This document shows, piece by piece, positions 23,750 through 31,969 of a DNA stretch of 64,000 nucleotides (position 1 is its first letter; every line of letters begins with the position of its first letter). A program made the position numbers and the translations under genes. A model generated the notes under the pieces. The model had not been told where the DNA came from, ran no database searches, and was given only the letters and a program-made list of their open reading frames with translations. This DNA is from Oscillospiraceae bacterium. Its GTDB lineage: Bacteria > Bacillota > Clostridia > Oscillospirales > Oscillospiraceae. Where the stretch lies: positions 62,001 to 126,000 of the forward strand of contig JAFPWF010000024.1 of the NCBI GenBank assembly GCA_017395085.1. Direction: 5' to 3'.

Positions 23750-24718
23750 TTAATGGTGGTCCAGGATTTCCCGGATCTGCATCCGTTCCGGCATGGATCG
23801 GATCGCTCCCTTTTTTGTCGTGACCAGATAGGCGGCCGCATTGGCAAAACGCAGCATTTCGGTAAGCGCCCGCCTGTTCAGCCCGTCAATTCCGTTTTCC
23901 AGAACAAAGTTCAGGACGCATGCGCAGAAAGTATCTCCCGCTCCGGTCGTCTCAATGGTGCCGCCGAGACGGAAACCCGGGACGAACACCCTTTCATCCT
24001 GATAATAGCTGTAGCTTCCTTCGGCCCCGGCGGTCACGTTCAGAAGACGGATATTGGGCCAGCGGCGCCGCAGTTTTCCGACGGCACAGTCAAAGTCGGA
24101 GTCCCCGGTCATGAATTCCAACTCATTATCCGCAATCTTCAAAATGTCACAGCGACCGAGCCCCCAACTGATCTGCTCCCGCGCCTCCTCCAGATCGTTC
24201 CAGAGCGGAGGACGGAGATTCGGATCAAAGGAGATCAGGGCGCCGGAGTCCTTTGCCAGATTCACGGCTTTTCTGGTTGCAAGCCGGACCTCCGGGTGCG
24301 TCATGGACAGAGTGCCGAAATGAAAGATTCTGGTGCTGCCGAGCGCTTCCAGCGGCAGTTCATCTGCTTTCAGCATCATATCCGCACCGGGTTCGCGGTA
24401 GAAGGAGAAATCCCGGTCTCCGTTGGGAAACGTTTTGACAAAGGCAAGTGTTGTGTGGACAAACTCGTCTTCCAGAAGATAGTCCATACAAATCCCGGCC
24501 TGTTCTGCCGCCTGACGCAGCTGTAAGCCAAACATGTCTTTCCCGACTTTGCCGATAAAGGCGGTACTTTTATCCAGCTTCTGCAGCATAGCCAGCACAT
24601 TGCAGGGCGCGCCGCCGGGATTGGCCTCCAGCAGAGGATTGCCCTGCTCACTAGCCCCGTTTTCGGTAAAGTCAATCAGAAGCTCACCGAGCGCAAGGAC
24701 ATCGAACTGCTTTTTCAT
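23750..24718 (-). CDS. scrK: Fructokinase (PfkB family)
   Basis: A 322 aa ribokinase/PfkB-family kinase, about the usual length. GGAPCNVLAML (substrate side, near residue 36) and GAGDTFCACVLNF (anion hole and catalytic Asp, near 258) are seen. It starts in an ATGA overlap with the GH32 gene upstream, so fructose released by that enzyme is the obvious substrate. The product would be fructose-6-phosphate. The fructose assignment rests on context; other PfkB substrates cannot be excluded by sequence alone. Confidence 0.88.
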   Translation of the reverse strand: MKKQFDVLALGELLIDFTENGASEQGNPLLEANPGGAPCNVLAMLQKLDKSTAFIGKVGKDMFGLQLRQAAEQAGICMDYLLEDEFVHTTLAFVKTFPNGDRDFSFYREPGADMMLKADELPLEALGSTRIFHFGTLSMTHPEVRLATRKAVNLAKDSGALISFDPNLRPPLWNDLEEAREQISWGLGRCDILKIADNELEFMTGDSDFDCAVGKLRRRWPNIRLLNVTAGAEGSYSYYQDERVFVPGFRLGGTIETTGAGDTFCACVLNFVLENGIDGLNRRALTEMLRFANAAAYLVTTKKGAIRSMPERMQIREILDHH

Positions 24719-26205
24719 GGCTGCGCTGTCTCCAGATCATATTTTTCCACATCGATCAGTACACTGCCGTCGGAAGAGAAACTGACAGCACTGGCTTCGA
24801 TCGGGGTATACAGGACAAAGGATGCGGCCTGTTCGCCGTCGTTTACAAACAGTTCCATACTGTAGCGATCCATAATGATGCGCAGTTTGATCACACCGCC
24901 GCTGAACCTGACCGGGAATTCCCGGGTGTTGACAATGTCATGAGGGAAGCCGCTGTGGGTGCGGTCTACTTTGATGGTGCTCGTCTCCGGTTTGTAGCGG
25001 ATAAAGGTGAAGTGTTCGCCGTCACGCGCCACATACAGGCGAAACCACTTGTACATGTTCTTCTCATTTCCGGGACGCACCGTGACCGTCATATCCAGAT
25101 AACGCCCGCTGATCCCGCGAAGGCTGTTTTCCCCGCTGATGAGTACGTTATGGTAGTCGATCTTCACGCCGCGGCATGCCTCAAGCTCCCGCACAGGAGT
25201 CTGGTAAAGGCGGCCGTTGCGAATGGACAGTTCGCGGGGAAGACTCATCTGACCGAAGAAACGAAGCTCGCGAGGCTTGCAGGAGGAGGTTTCCCAGTTC
25301 TGCATCCAGGCGATCATCACACGCCGCCCGTCCTCGGTCAGCAGTGTCTGTGGAGCGTAGAAGTCCAGACCGTAATCGACAGCCTGCACATTTTTCCGGT
25401 TCAGATGATTCGCTGTGCGGTCGAACTCACCAATCAGGCAGACGTTTGCGTTGCCGGGGTGAAACTCCAAACCGATGGCTGTCATCTCCTGCGGAGAAAC
25501 CAGCAGGACGTCTTTCCCATCCAGGGAAAAGAAATCCGGGCATTCCCACATCCGCCCATACTGGTTGTGGCAGGCGGAAAGCGTGCTGACATAATCCCAG
25601 TGCTGCGCATCTTCACTGCGAAAGAGCAGGATCGTTCCGCTGCCGTCTGAGCACCGGTTTCCTATTACCGCATAGAAGCTGTCGCCGTCGCGCCAGATCT
25701 TCGGATCACGAAAATCGTGAATGCTGCCTCCTTCGGGGAGCTGTGAGGCATCAATAACGGGGTTTACCGCGAGCTTCTCATAATCTACGCCGTCCCCTAT
25801 GGCGATACACTGGGTCTGGTAATCGTCAATCATGCCGTTGCGGCGCCGGGAGCAGCGCACGCCGGTGTACATCAGCAGGTGGCGCCCGTCCGGGAGCTCC
25901 ACCGCACCGCCCGAAAAACAGCCGTCACGGTCGTACTCCGCATCCGGAGCGAGGGCCGCAGGCAGCCTGTCCCAGTGAATGAAATCGCGGGTTTTGACAT
26001 GCCCCCAGTGCATGGGACCCCATTTGGTGGCGTAAGGATAATACTGGAAAAAGAGATGGTATTCTCCTTTGTATGGCGCAAACCCGTTGGGATCGTTGAT
26101 CCAACCGATGCCGCCGGTCACGTGAAACTTTGGCTGCTCCGACTGGGTATAGGGCAGATACTTCTTTTCAAAATCGCGGGCTTTTTGCAGCATTTTGCTG
26201 ATCAT
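24715..26205 (-). CDS. sacA: Intracellular GH32 beta-fructosidase
   Basis: A 496 aa glycoside hydrolase of family 32 with no signal peptide. GGIGWINDPNG (nucleophile Asp, about residue 37), DFRDPKIW (about 165) and MWECPDFF (acid/base Glu, about 218) are intact. A C-terminal beta-sandwich follows. It would hydrolyse imported sucrose or fructo-oligosaccharides. The importer here is an ABC type that does not phosphorylate, so the substrate is probably the free sugar rather than sucrose-6-phosphate. The stop overlaps the kinase start (ATGA). Confidence 0.92.
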   Translation of the reverse strand: MISKMLQKARDFEKKYLPYTQSEQPKFHVTGGIGWINDPNGFAPYKGEYHLFFQYYPYATKWGPMHWGHVKTRDFIHWDRLPAALAPDAEYDRDGCFSGGAVELPDGRHLLMYTGVRCSRRRNGMIDDYQTQCIAIGDGVDYEKLAVNPVIDASQLPEGGSIHDFRDPKIWRDGDSFYAVIGNRCSDGSGTILLFRSEDAQHWDYVSTLSACHNQYGRMWECPDFFSLDGKDVLLVSPQEMTAIGLEFHPGNANVCLIGEFDRTANHLNRKNVQAVDYGLDFYAPQTLLTEDGRRVMIAWMQNWETSSCKPRELRFFGQMSLPRELSIRNGRLYQTPVRELEACRGVKIDYHNVLISGENSLRGISGRYLDMTVTVRPGNEKNMYKWFRLYVARDGEHFTFIRYKPETSTIKVDRTHSGFPHDIVNTREFPVRFSGGVIKLRIIMDRYSMELFVNDGEQAASFVLYTPIEASAVSFSSDGSVLIDVEKYDLETAQP

Positions 26206-26227
26206 AATTCACTCTCCTGCAAGTTAT

Positions 26228-26297
26228 GGGCAGAGAGAAAGGCTCTCCGGGGGAAAGCCCTTCTCTCTGCCCATCCGCACTGGCTGTGCGGACGGGC
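26228..26297 (-). promoter_or_regulatory. Two adjacent intercistronic hairpins after the solute-binding protein gene
   Basis: Hairpin one spans 26228-26272 with a stem of about 14 bp. Hairpin two spans 26269-26297 with 12 bp and a G-U pair. They share four bases at 26269-26272, so full forms exclude each other. No T-tract follows either one leftward. This fits an RNA-stabilising or partial-termination element that raises the level of the binding protein over the genes downstream. Confidence 0.6.
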
Positions 26298-26349
26298 AAG
26301 GGAAAAAGTGAGGAAACAGATAATGTTTTATCGATTCGAAAGGCGGTGA

Positions 26350-28062
26350 TCAGCCAGCAGACAGAGCGGCATCGGACGATGCGTCCACATACTTCTGGAA
26401 GATCGCCAGGAACTGATCCAGCTTGTAAGCCTGGAGATCGCTCTGCAGCTTGTCCCAATCGGCATCCGAGAAGCCGTTCATGATTCCGTCCGCACGGGCT
26501 GTCTTAATGCACTTGTCAAGATCCGCATTGAGGTTCGACAGGGTCTTGGTGTCGTCAGCGCTCATGAACACATTCGGGAAAACGTACTTGGTGTGCATGT
26601 CAGGCGTGTAAATGTCCTTGATCCAGTCAAGCCGGTACTTGGCATCGTCGGGGCAGGTAACGTAAACGCCGTAGTAGCTGTCGAGAACGGCAAGAGGACC
26701 GTCGACCATTTCAGCTTCACGAACTTCAACCGGAGAGGCATTTCCGAGAGGCGCGTGCTGGAGCATCGGCTCACCCTTGTCGTTGGTGCCCATGACGAAG
26801 ATGTCGAAATCGTCATCTTCACCGTAGGTGCCCCAGTTGTTCTGCGGGGACTGGAGGGGATCGTACATCTGGTCAAGCCAGGCGCAGATCAGGGCAGGGT
26901 TCTTGGCGTTGACGGTCACGACAGCGCCGCGGCCGCGGTCAAAGCCGGAAGTGAAGGAACCGTTCTGGGGGGTGAGGTTGAGCACATCTGCTTTCAGCAT
27001 AGGCATGGGCTGCCAATCGCCGGTACCGGCGATGATGTCGGCCATGCTGATATCAACGATATTGGCCACGTCCCAGCTGAAGCAGACACCGTAGCGGCCG
27101 GACTTGCCTTTGGCAACATAGGTGGACCATTCCTGAGTGAAGGCGTCGGGGTCGATCAGATTCTCGGTGTAGAGCTTGTGGAGCCATTCCACGCCCTTGC
27201 GCCAACCTTCAGTGGTGGCGGTGCAGAGAACCTGCTTGGAGTCGTTAACTACAATGTGGCGGCCCGGATCGGGATCACCGTAGCCCTCGCCGAAACCGTT
27301 GCAGAGGACGGTGCAGTCCTCATTGCCGCCGCTGATAATGCAGGACATGGGGATGATGTCGCCGTCGATGTTGAATTCCGCTTTCAGTTTGTCGGCATTG
27401 TCGCGGAAGGCGATCAGAACCTGTTCAAACTCGTCGACGGTTTTGGGCATGTCAAGGCCGAGGAAGTTCAGCCAGGCAACATTGATGAACGGCATATTGC
27501 CGATGGTTTGGATGGCAGTTTTCCCGTAGCCGAGCTGCTCGATCCAGGGCAGGGTCCAGATGTGACCGTTTTCATCGGTGCACATATCGCGGTACTCGGG
27601 GGCCTGCTCGAAGACTTTGAGGAGGTTGGGCATGTACTTGTCGATGTACTCCTCAAGGGGGATGATGACACCCTGTTTGGCATACTTCAGGATCTCGACG
27701 TCGCCCAGACCCGCGGGAGAGACGAACTCGGGCAGGGTCTTGATGTTGGCCAACTCCAGCGCGATCTTGTCGCCCCACTGGTCACTCTGGATGGTCTTCC
27801 AGTTGACATGGACGTTGGTCTTCTCTTCGAGGCGTTTGTAAATGGTGCGGTTGTTGGGATCGGACTCGGTGCCGGCCGCGAATCTGGTCAGGCCGGAGAT
27901 TTCGGCCTTCTCGGCCAGCGGGAACTGCAGGGAGTCCGGTTCAACGTCCTGCACCGGAGCAGCCGCCGGAGCACCGCCGCCTTTGCCGCCGCATCCGGCG
28001 AACAGACCCACAATCATGACCAAAGCCATGATCAGCGCCATGGTTTTGCAAAATTTGCTCAT
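26350..28062 (-). CDS. Extracellular solute-binding lipoprotein of the sugar ABC importer
   Basis: A 570 aa lipoprotein: signal peptide, lipobox LFAGC near residue 23, a Gly/Pro/Ala-rich spacer, then a large binding protein of the LipO/YtcQ type. It would bind fructo-oligosaccharides or other products of the surface enzymes. It is the third gene of the LplB-YtcP-binding protein group; such binding proteins (above 500 aa) usually go with oligosaccharide import. AAGGAG precedes ATG 28062; the longer frame to 28137 overlaps the permease gene. Confidence 0.9.
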   Translation of the reverse strand: MSKFCKTMALIMALVMIVGLFAGCGGKGGGAPAAAPVQDVEPDSLQFPLAEKAEISGLTRFAAGTESDPNNRTIYKRLEEKTNVHVNWKTIQSDQWGDKIALELANIKTLPEFVSPAGLGDVEILKYAKQGVIIPLEEYIDKYMPNLLKVFEQAPEYRDMCTDENGHIWTLPWIEQLGYGKTAIQTIGNMPFINVAWLNFLGLDMPKTVDEFEQVLIAFRDNADKLKAEFNIDGDIIPMSCIISGGNEDCTVLCNGFGEGYGDPDPGRHIVVNDSKQVLCTATTEGWRKGVEWLHKLYTENLIDPDAFTQEWSTYVAKGKSGRYGVCFSWDVANIVDISMADIIAGTGDWQPMPMLKADVLNLTPQNGSFTSGFDRGRGAVVTVNAKNPALICAWLDQMYDPLQSPQNNWGTYGEDDDFDIFVMGTNDKGEPMLQHAPLGNASPVEVREAEMVDGPLAVLDSYYGVYVTCPDDAKYRLDWIKDIYTPDMHTKYVFPNVFMSADDTKTLSNLNADLDKCIKTARADGIMNGFSDADWDKLQSDLQAYKLDQFLAIFQKYVDASSDAALSAG

Positions 28063-28099
28063 GCTGATTCTCCTTTTCATTTTGTTTACTGTGCGGATT

Positions 28100-29005
28100 T
28101 TATCCTTTGACGGCACCGGCCATGATGCCGTTGTCAAAGTACTTCTGGAAGAAGGGATACATGATCATCAACGGCAGGGAAGAAATGATGATGGTCGCAT
28201 ATTTCAGCAGTTCCGCCAGCTGTGCGCGGGCGGCGGTGGACTGCATGTCGGAAACCATGCCGGGTTCGGGCTGGCTCTGGATCAGGATGGCGCGCAGCAC
28301 CAGCTGCAGCGGCTGCTTGGAGGCACTGTTCAGGTAGATCATCGCATCGAAGTAGCTGTTCCACATACCAACAAACTGCCACATGGCGATGGTGGCGATG
28401 ATCGGCGTGCAGACTGGCAGAAGGATCTTGAAGAAGTAAATCATCTCCGTCGCGCCGTCAATCTCCGCGGCTTCCTGCAGGTCACGCGGGATACCCATGT
28501 AATACGTACGCGCGATGATCATATTCCAGACGCTGAATGCGCCGGGCAGCAGGATCGCCCAGATGGTGTCCAGCATGTTGAGGTTCGAGATCAGCAGGTA
28601 GGTCGGGATCAGACCGCCGCCGAAGAACATGGTGATGACAAACAACGTGTTGAAGAAACCTTTGCCCTTGAAGTCCGCGCGGGACATGGGGTATGCGGCC
28701 AGCAGTGTCACGACGACGGACAAAGCGGTGAAGAGAACCGAGTAGATCAGGGCGTTCTTGAAACCGACCCAGATCTGCGAGTTGCCGAGCACGCGCTCAT
28801 AGGCTGTCAGTGTCCACTTGCTGAAGTCAAAGGTCAGGCCGCTGTTCTGCAGGGTGATGGGGTCGATGAAGGAAGCCAGGATAATGTAGATAACCGGCAG
28901 GACAATGGCAACGAGGAACAAACCAAGAATGGTATACGCTATAATCAGGATAGTTTTATCGCCGGTGGGAAGCTTTGCGAATTCGCTTTTCTTTTTTGTA
29001 TTCAT
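28100..29005 (-). CDS. Sugar ABC permease (YtcP/AraQ type)
   Basis: A 301 aa inner-membrane permease with about six membrane segments. The EAA loop that docks the ATPase is visible as GIPRDLQEAAEIDGATEMIYF near residue 180. The C-terminus KYFDNGIMAGAVKG is typical of the YtcP family. It pairs with the LplB-type permease encoded 14 nt upstream. Confidence 0.92.
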   Translation of the reverse strand: MNTKKKSEFAKLPTGDKTILIIAYTILGLFLVAIVLPVIYIILASFIDPITLQNSGLTFDFSKWTLTAYERVLGNSQIWVGFKNALIYSVLFTALSVVVTLLAAYPMSRADFKGKGFFNTLFVITMFFGGGLIPTYLLISNLNMLDTIWAILLPGAFSVWNMIIARTYYMGIPRDLQEAAEIDGATEMIYFFKILLPVCTPIIATIAMWQFVGMWNSYFDAMIYLNSASKQPLQLVLRAILIQSQPEPGMVSDMQSTAARAQLAELLKYATIIISSLPLMIMYPFFQKYFDNGIMAGAVKG

Positions 29006-29019
29006 AATCCGCGCCTCCC

Positions 29020-29964
29020 TTAAATGCCTTTGCCTTCGTTCATCTTCTTGACAAGGGCGTTCATGGAAATCAGAAGAATGACATTGATCACAGTGTTGAA
29101 CAGGCCGACCGCAGTAGAGAAGCCGTAGTCGCCGTCCAGAAGACCTTTTTTGTAAACGTAGGTGGAGATGATCTCGGATGCATTCAGGTTCAGGTCGGTC
29201 TGCAGGGCATAGGCTTTCTCAAAACCGACGGACATGATGTTGCCGACAGACATGATGAACTGGATCAGGACGGTGTCCTTGATTGCCGGCCACTCGACGG
29301 CTTTGATCTGCTGGATGATGTTGGCACCGTCGATGACTGCGGCTTCCTTCAGCTCCTTGCTGGCATTGGAAAGCGCTGCCGTGTAAATGATGGATGCCCA
29401 GCCTGCGCCCTGCCAGATACCGGAGGCAATGTAGATCGTGCGGAAGGCTTCCGGCATGGTCATGAAGTTGGTGCTTGTGCCCAGCATCATGTTGAGCATG
29501 CCGGTGGGGGCCAGCAAAATCCGAACAATACCGCAGAGTACGATGACCGAGATGAAGTTCGGCATGTACAGTACCAGCTGAATCCGCTGCTTGGCCTTGG
29601 TGCTGAGAATGCGGTTAAGCAGAAAAGCCAGAAGGATGGGTGCCGGAAAACCCCAGAGCAGGCCGTACACACTCAGCTTCAGCGTATTCATCAGGTAACG
29701 CAGGAAGTCCGGAGATGACAGGAAACGCTCGAAGTGCTCGAAGCCGACCCATTCACTGGCGAAGATTCCGCGGATGGGGTTGTATTCCGTGAAGGCGATT
29801 GCAATGCCGCCCATCGGGATGTAGCGGAATATGATCGTCAACAGGAACGCAGGCAGCATAAAGATCAGGTACAGCTGCCAGTGCTGCCGGATATAGACCA
29901 GGGTGTTGTGCATTTTGGTACTCCCGCCGCTTCCGGCCGCGGCGGGTGCCGGGGCTTTTTTCAT
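29020..29964 (-). CDS. Sugar ABC permease (LplB type)
   Basis: A 314 aa permease. An N-terminal Ala/Pro/Gly-rich tail (about 1-20) precedes about six membrane segments. The EAA loop is NASKELKEAAVIDGANIIQQI near residue 215. ATG 29964 follows GGAGGAGAATAC and is chosen over the longer frame to 30072, which would run through the promoter. It is the first gene of the import operon. Confidence 0.92.
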   Translation of the reverse strand: MKKAPAPAAAGSGGSTKMHNTLVYIRQHWQLYLIFMLPAFLLTIIFRYIPMGGIAIAFTEYNPIRGIFASEWVGFEHFERFLSSPDFLRYLMNTLKLSVYGLLWGFPAPILLAFLLNRILSTKAKQRIQLVLYMPNFISVIVLCGIVRILLAPTGMLNMMLGTSTNFMTMPEAFRTIYIASGIWQGAGWASIIYTAALSNASKELKEAAVIDGANIIQQIKAVEWPAIKDTVLIQFIMSVGNIMSVGFEKAYALQTDLNLNASEIISTYVYKKGLLDGDYGFSTAVGLFNTVINVILLISMNALVKKMNEGKGI

Positions 29965-30022
29965 GTATTCTCCTCCATTCTCTCGAAATTTCTGGGGTGT
30001 CAGGAGTATCACCGAAATAAAT

Positions 30023-30044
30023 ATGTGCAAATGCACATATGTGC
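30023..30044. promoter_or_regulatory. Double palindromic operator of the import operon
   Basis: TGTGCA-AA-TGCACA (30024-30037) is a perfect inverted repeat, and it overlaps GCACATATGTGC (30033-30044), a second perfect palindrome. Both lie just downstream of the -10 box of the import promoter, where a LacI protein would block transcription. Confidence 0.7.
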
Positions 30045-30053
30045 CGTAGAAGA

Positions 30054-30082
30054 ATAGTAACATTGCACCCATAAGATGTCAA
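30054..30082 (-). promoter_or_regulatory. Promoter of the fructan import operon
   Basis: Read leftward: TTGACA (30077-30082), 17 nt, TACTAT (30054-30059), 90 bp upstream of the LplB-type ATG. Confidence 0.8.
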
Positions 30083-30090
30083 CTTTATTT

Positions 30091-30102
30091 TTGCAAATGC
30101 AT
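30091..30102. promoter_or_regulatory. Second operator-like site
   Basis: TTGCAAATGCAT, the core of the TGTGCA-AA-TGCACA operator, lies 9 bp upstream of the import promoter -35 box. Confidence 0.45.
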
Positions 30103-30164
30103 TAAATTTGACGATTATACTAAAAACGAACTGCACCGTTGGACAAAACGCACAAACCGGATAC

Positions 30165-30178
30165 TTTACATTTGCACA
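30165..30178. promoter_or_regulatory. Hybrid operator-like site upstream of the second lacI-type gene
   Basis: TTTACATTTGCACA combines the TTTACA half seen at 18594 with the TGCACA half seen at 30032. It lies 20 bp upstream of the -35 box of the second LacI gene. Confidence 0.5.
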
Positions 30179-30198
30179 CATTCCGCAGAGGCTTTGGT

Positions 30199-30228
30199 TT
30201 GACATTGTCTTTTCTCCTATGGTATAAT
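30199..30228 (+). promoter_or_regulatory. Consensus promoter of the second lacI-type gene
   Basis: TTGACA (30199-30204), 18 nt, TATAAT (30223-30228), both boxes a perfect match to consensus. The transcript should start near 30235, which excludes any start codon upstream of that point and decides the start of the next gene. Confidence 0.85.
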
Positions 30229-30258
30229 TACACAAACAAACGGAATGGGGGTGGTCAA

Positions 30259-31302
30259 ATCAAAAAGAAAGTCACAATACAGGATATCGCTGATGAACTC
30301 GGCATCTCCCGCAACACCGTTTCCAAGGCTATTAACAACTCCGACGGCCTTGCGGAGGCTACTCGGACAAGGATTCTCGAGAAAGCAGTTGAGATGGGTT
30401 ATAAGCAGTTTTCCTATGTCAGGGGGCTTACGAATCCCTCTTATTCTCCTGTTTCTCCGGAGGTACCGGAATACAGGGGAGAAATTGCGCTGCTGACCAC
30501 GGTGTTTCTGACGCAGTCGCATTTTGCCTCCACTATGCTGGACAAATTCCAGCGAGAGATTTCCCAGATCGGCTTTACGATGAACACCCACCGTGTCACG
30601 GAAGAGAATCTGCGGTCGAGGACGCTCCCGCTCACTTTTCGCAGGGAGCAGGTGAGGGCCGTTATCTGCATTGAAATGTTTGACCGCGCCTATGACGAAA
30701 TGATCTGCGAGCTCGGAATCCCGGTGCTGTTTGTGGACGGACCTGCCAAAACAGACGGGTTCTCACTTCCCGCAGACCAGCTCTATATGGACAACGCGAC
30801 CGAGATCACCCGTTTTGTCAACGAGATGCTGGCTGCCGGACAGAGACGCATCGGCTTTATTGGCGACTATCACCACTGCCAGTCCTTCTATGAGCGCTAC
30901 GCTGCTTTCCGGCTTGCCATGATGATGGCGGGCGTACCAGTAGAGGAGCGTTATTGTATCTGCACCAACCGGGTTGAAGAGAAACTTGAATTGCTTGCCA
31001 CTTTGGAAGAACTGCCGGATATCTTCATCTGCGCCAATGACTTTATCGCCGACGATCTGATCCGCGCTCTCTTCTCCATTGGCAAGTTCGTTCCGCAGGA
31101 TGTGCGGGTTCTGGGCTTTGACGACTCACCGGAATCACGCATCAGCCGTCCCGCACTGAGCACGGTTCATATCCACACACAGGTGATGGCTTTCACTGCA
31201 CTGCAGATGCTTATCAACCGCAAACAGGAACCGTCGCTGGATTATCGTGTTGTCCATACCGAAACAACCCTGATTTACCGCGATTCGACCCGGCTCGAAT
31301 GA
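30259..31302 (+). CDS. LacI-family transcriptional regulator (second paralogue), unusual start
   Basis: A 347 aa LacI/GalR regulator, paralogous along its length to the one at 18675. The helix-turn-helix is VTIQDIADELGISRNTVSKAINNSDG. The ligand domain has LFVDGPAKTDG, IGFIGDYHHCQSFYERY, ICANDFIADDL and VLGFDDS. No ATG, GTG or TTG lies in frame between the transcription start and the helix-turn-helix. ATC at 30259 has GGGGGT 6 nt upstream and aligns with the paralogue start, so I place the start there. The other reading is a one-base deletion in the AAATC run, since ATG 30245 and GTG 30251 are one base out of frame. It probably represses the import operon and the yesL genes downstream. Confidence 0.8.
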   Translation: MKKKVTIQDIADELGISRNTVSKAINNSDGLAEATRTRILEKAVEMGYKQFSYVRGLTNPSYSPVSPEVPEYRGEIALLTTVFLTQSHFASTMLDKFQREISQIGFTMNTHRVTEENLRSRTLPLTFRREQVRAVICIEMFDRAYDEMICELGIPVLFVDGPAKTDGFSLPADQLYMDNATEITRFVNEMLAAGQRRIGFIGDYHHCQSFYERYAAFRLAMMMAGVPVEERYCICTNRVEEKLELLATLEELPDIFICANDFIADDLIRALFSIGKFVPQDVRVLGFDDSPESRISRPALSTVHIHTQVMAFTALQMLINRKQEPSLDYRVVHTETTLIYRDSTRLE

Positions 31303-31315
31303 TTACTGATCTGTC

Positions 31316-31969
31316 ATGAAGTTCTTTTCCTATGAGAGCAAGTTCAGCCAGCTTCTGATGAAGCTGTGTTATGCCTGTTACCTGAATCTGCTGTGGTTGC
31401 TGTGCTCCCTCCCGGTTTTCACCATCGGCGCCTCTACTACGGCTCTCTATTATGCGAGTCTGAAAGTCGTCCGGGGGGAGGAGTCATATGTCGGCAGACT
31501 GTTTTTCCGTGCCTTCCGGGAGAACTTCAGGCAGGCAACCGTCCTCTGGCTGATCCTTTTGGGAATCGGTCTGTTTCTCGGGGCGGACGGATATATTCTT
31601 TATCATCTGCGTGCCGCCTCGGCCGGCACTGCAGCGATCTTCTGGACCCTGATCCTCGCACTGGTTATCGCAGTTTCTGTTGTGTATGTGATTGTACTGG
31701 AGTACGTATTCCCGCTTCTGGCTAGCGTCAGCAATACAAACCGGGCTATGCTCAAGAACTCCTTCCTGATCGGCACCCACTATCTCTTTGCCACAATACT
31801 TGTATTTGCCGTCCACTTTGCCATGTTTTTTGCCGTAGTTGCGGTCTTTACGCCGCTGATTGTTTTCGGGGAGGGGCTTTGCGCGCTGCTCAGCGCCTGG
31901 GTTTTGAACAGAATTCTGATTTCTGTCTCCGGCACTCCGGAAGACCAGGAAGAGGAGAATGCTTCATGA
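31316..31969 (+). CDS. yesL: YesL-family (DUF624) membrane protein
   Basis: A 217 aa integral membrane protein with about five hydrophobic segments. The N-terminus KFFSYESKFSQLLMKLCYACYLNLLWLLCSLPVFTIGASTTALYY-type pattern is characteristic of DUF624/YesL, which recurs beside LplB/YtcP sugar importers. Its function is not known; a helper or sensor role in uptake is inferred from such neighbourhoods. It follows the LacI gene by 13 nt and overlaps the next gene by ATGA. Confidence 0.85.
   Translation: MKFFSYESKFSQLLMKLCYACYLNLLWLLCSLPVFTIGASTTALYYASLKVVRGEESYVGRLFFRAFRENFRQATVLWLILLGIGLFLGADGYILYHLRAASAGTAAIFWTLILALVIAVSVVYVIVLEYVFPLLASVSNTNRAMLKNSFLIGTHYLFATILVFAVHFAMFFAVVAVFTPLIVFGEGLCALLSAWVLNRILISVSGTPEDQEEENAS

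Noticed and set aside
26593-28110. 505-codon open frame opposite the solute-binding protein gene
   Set aside because: Antisense shadow; the leftward frame has a signal peptide, lipobox and family match.
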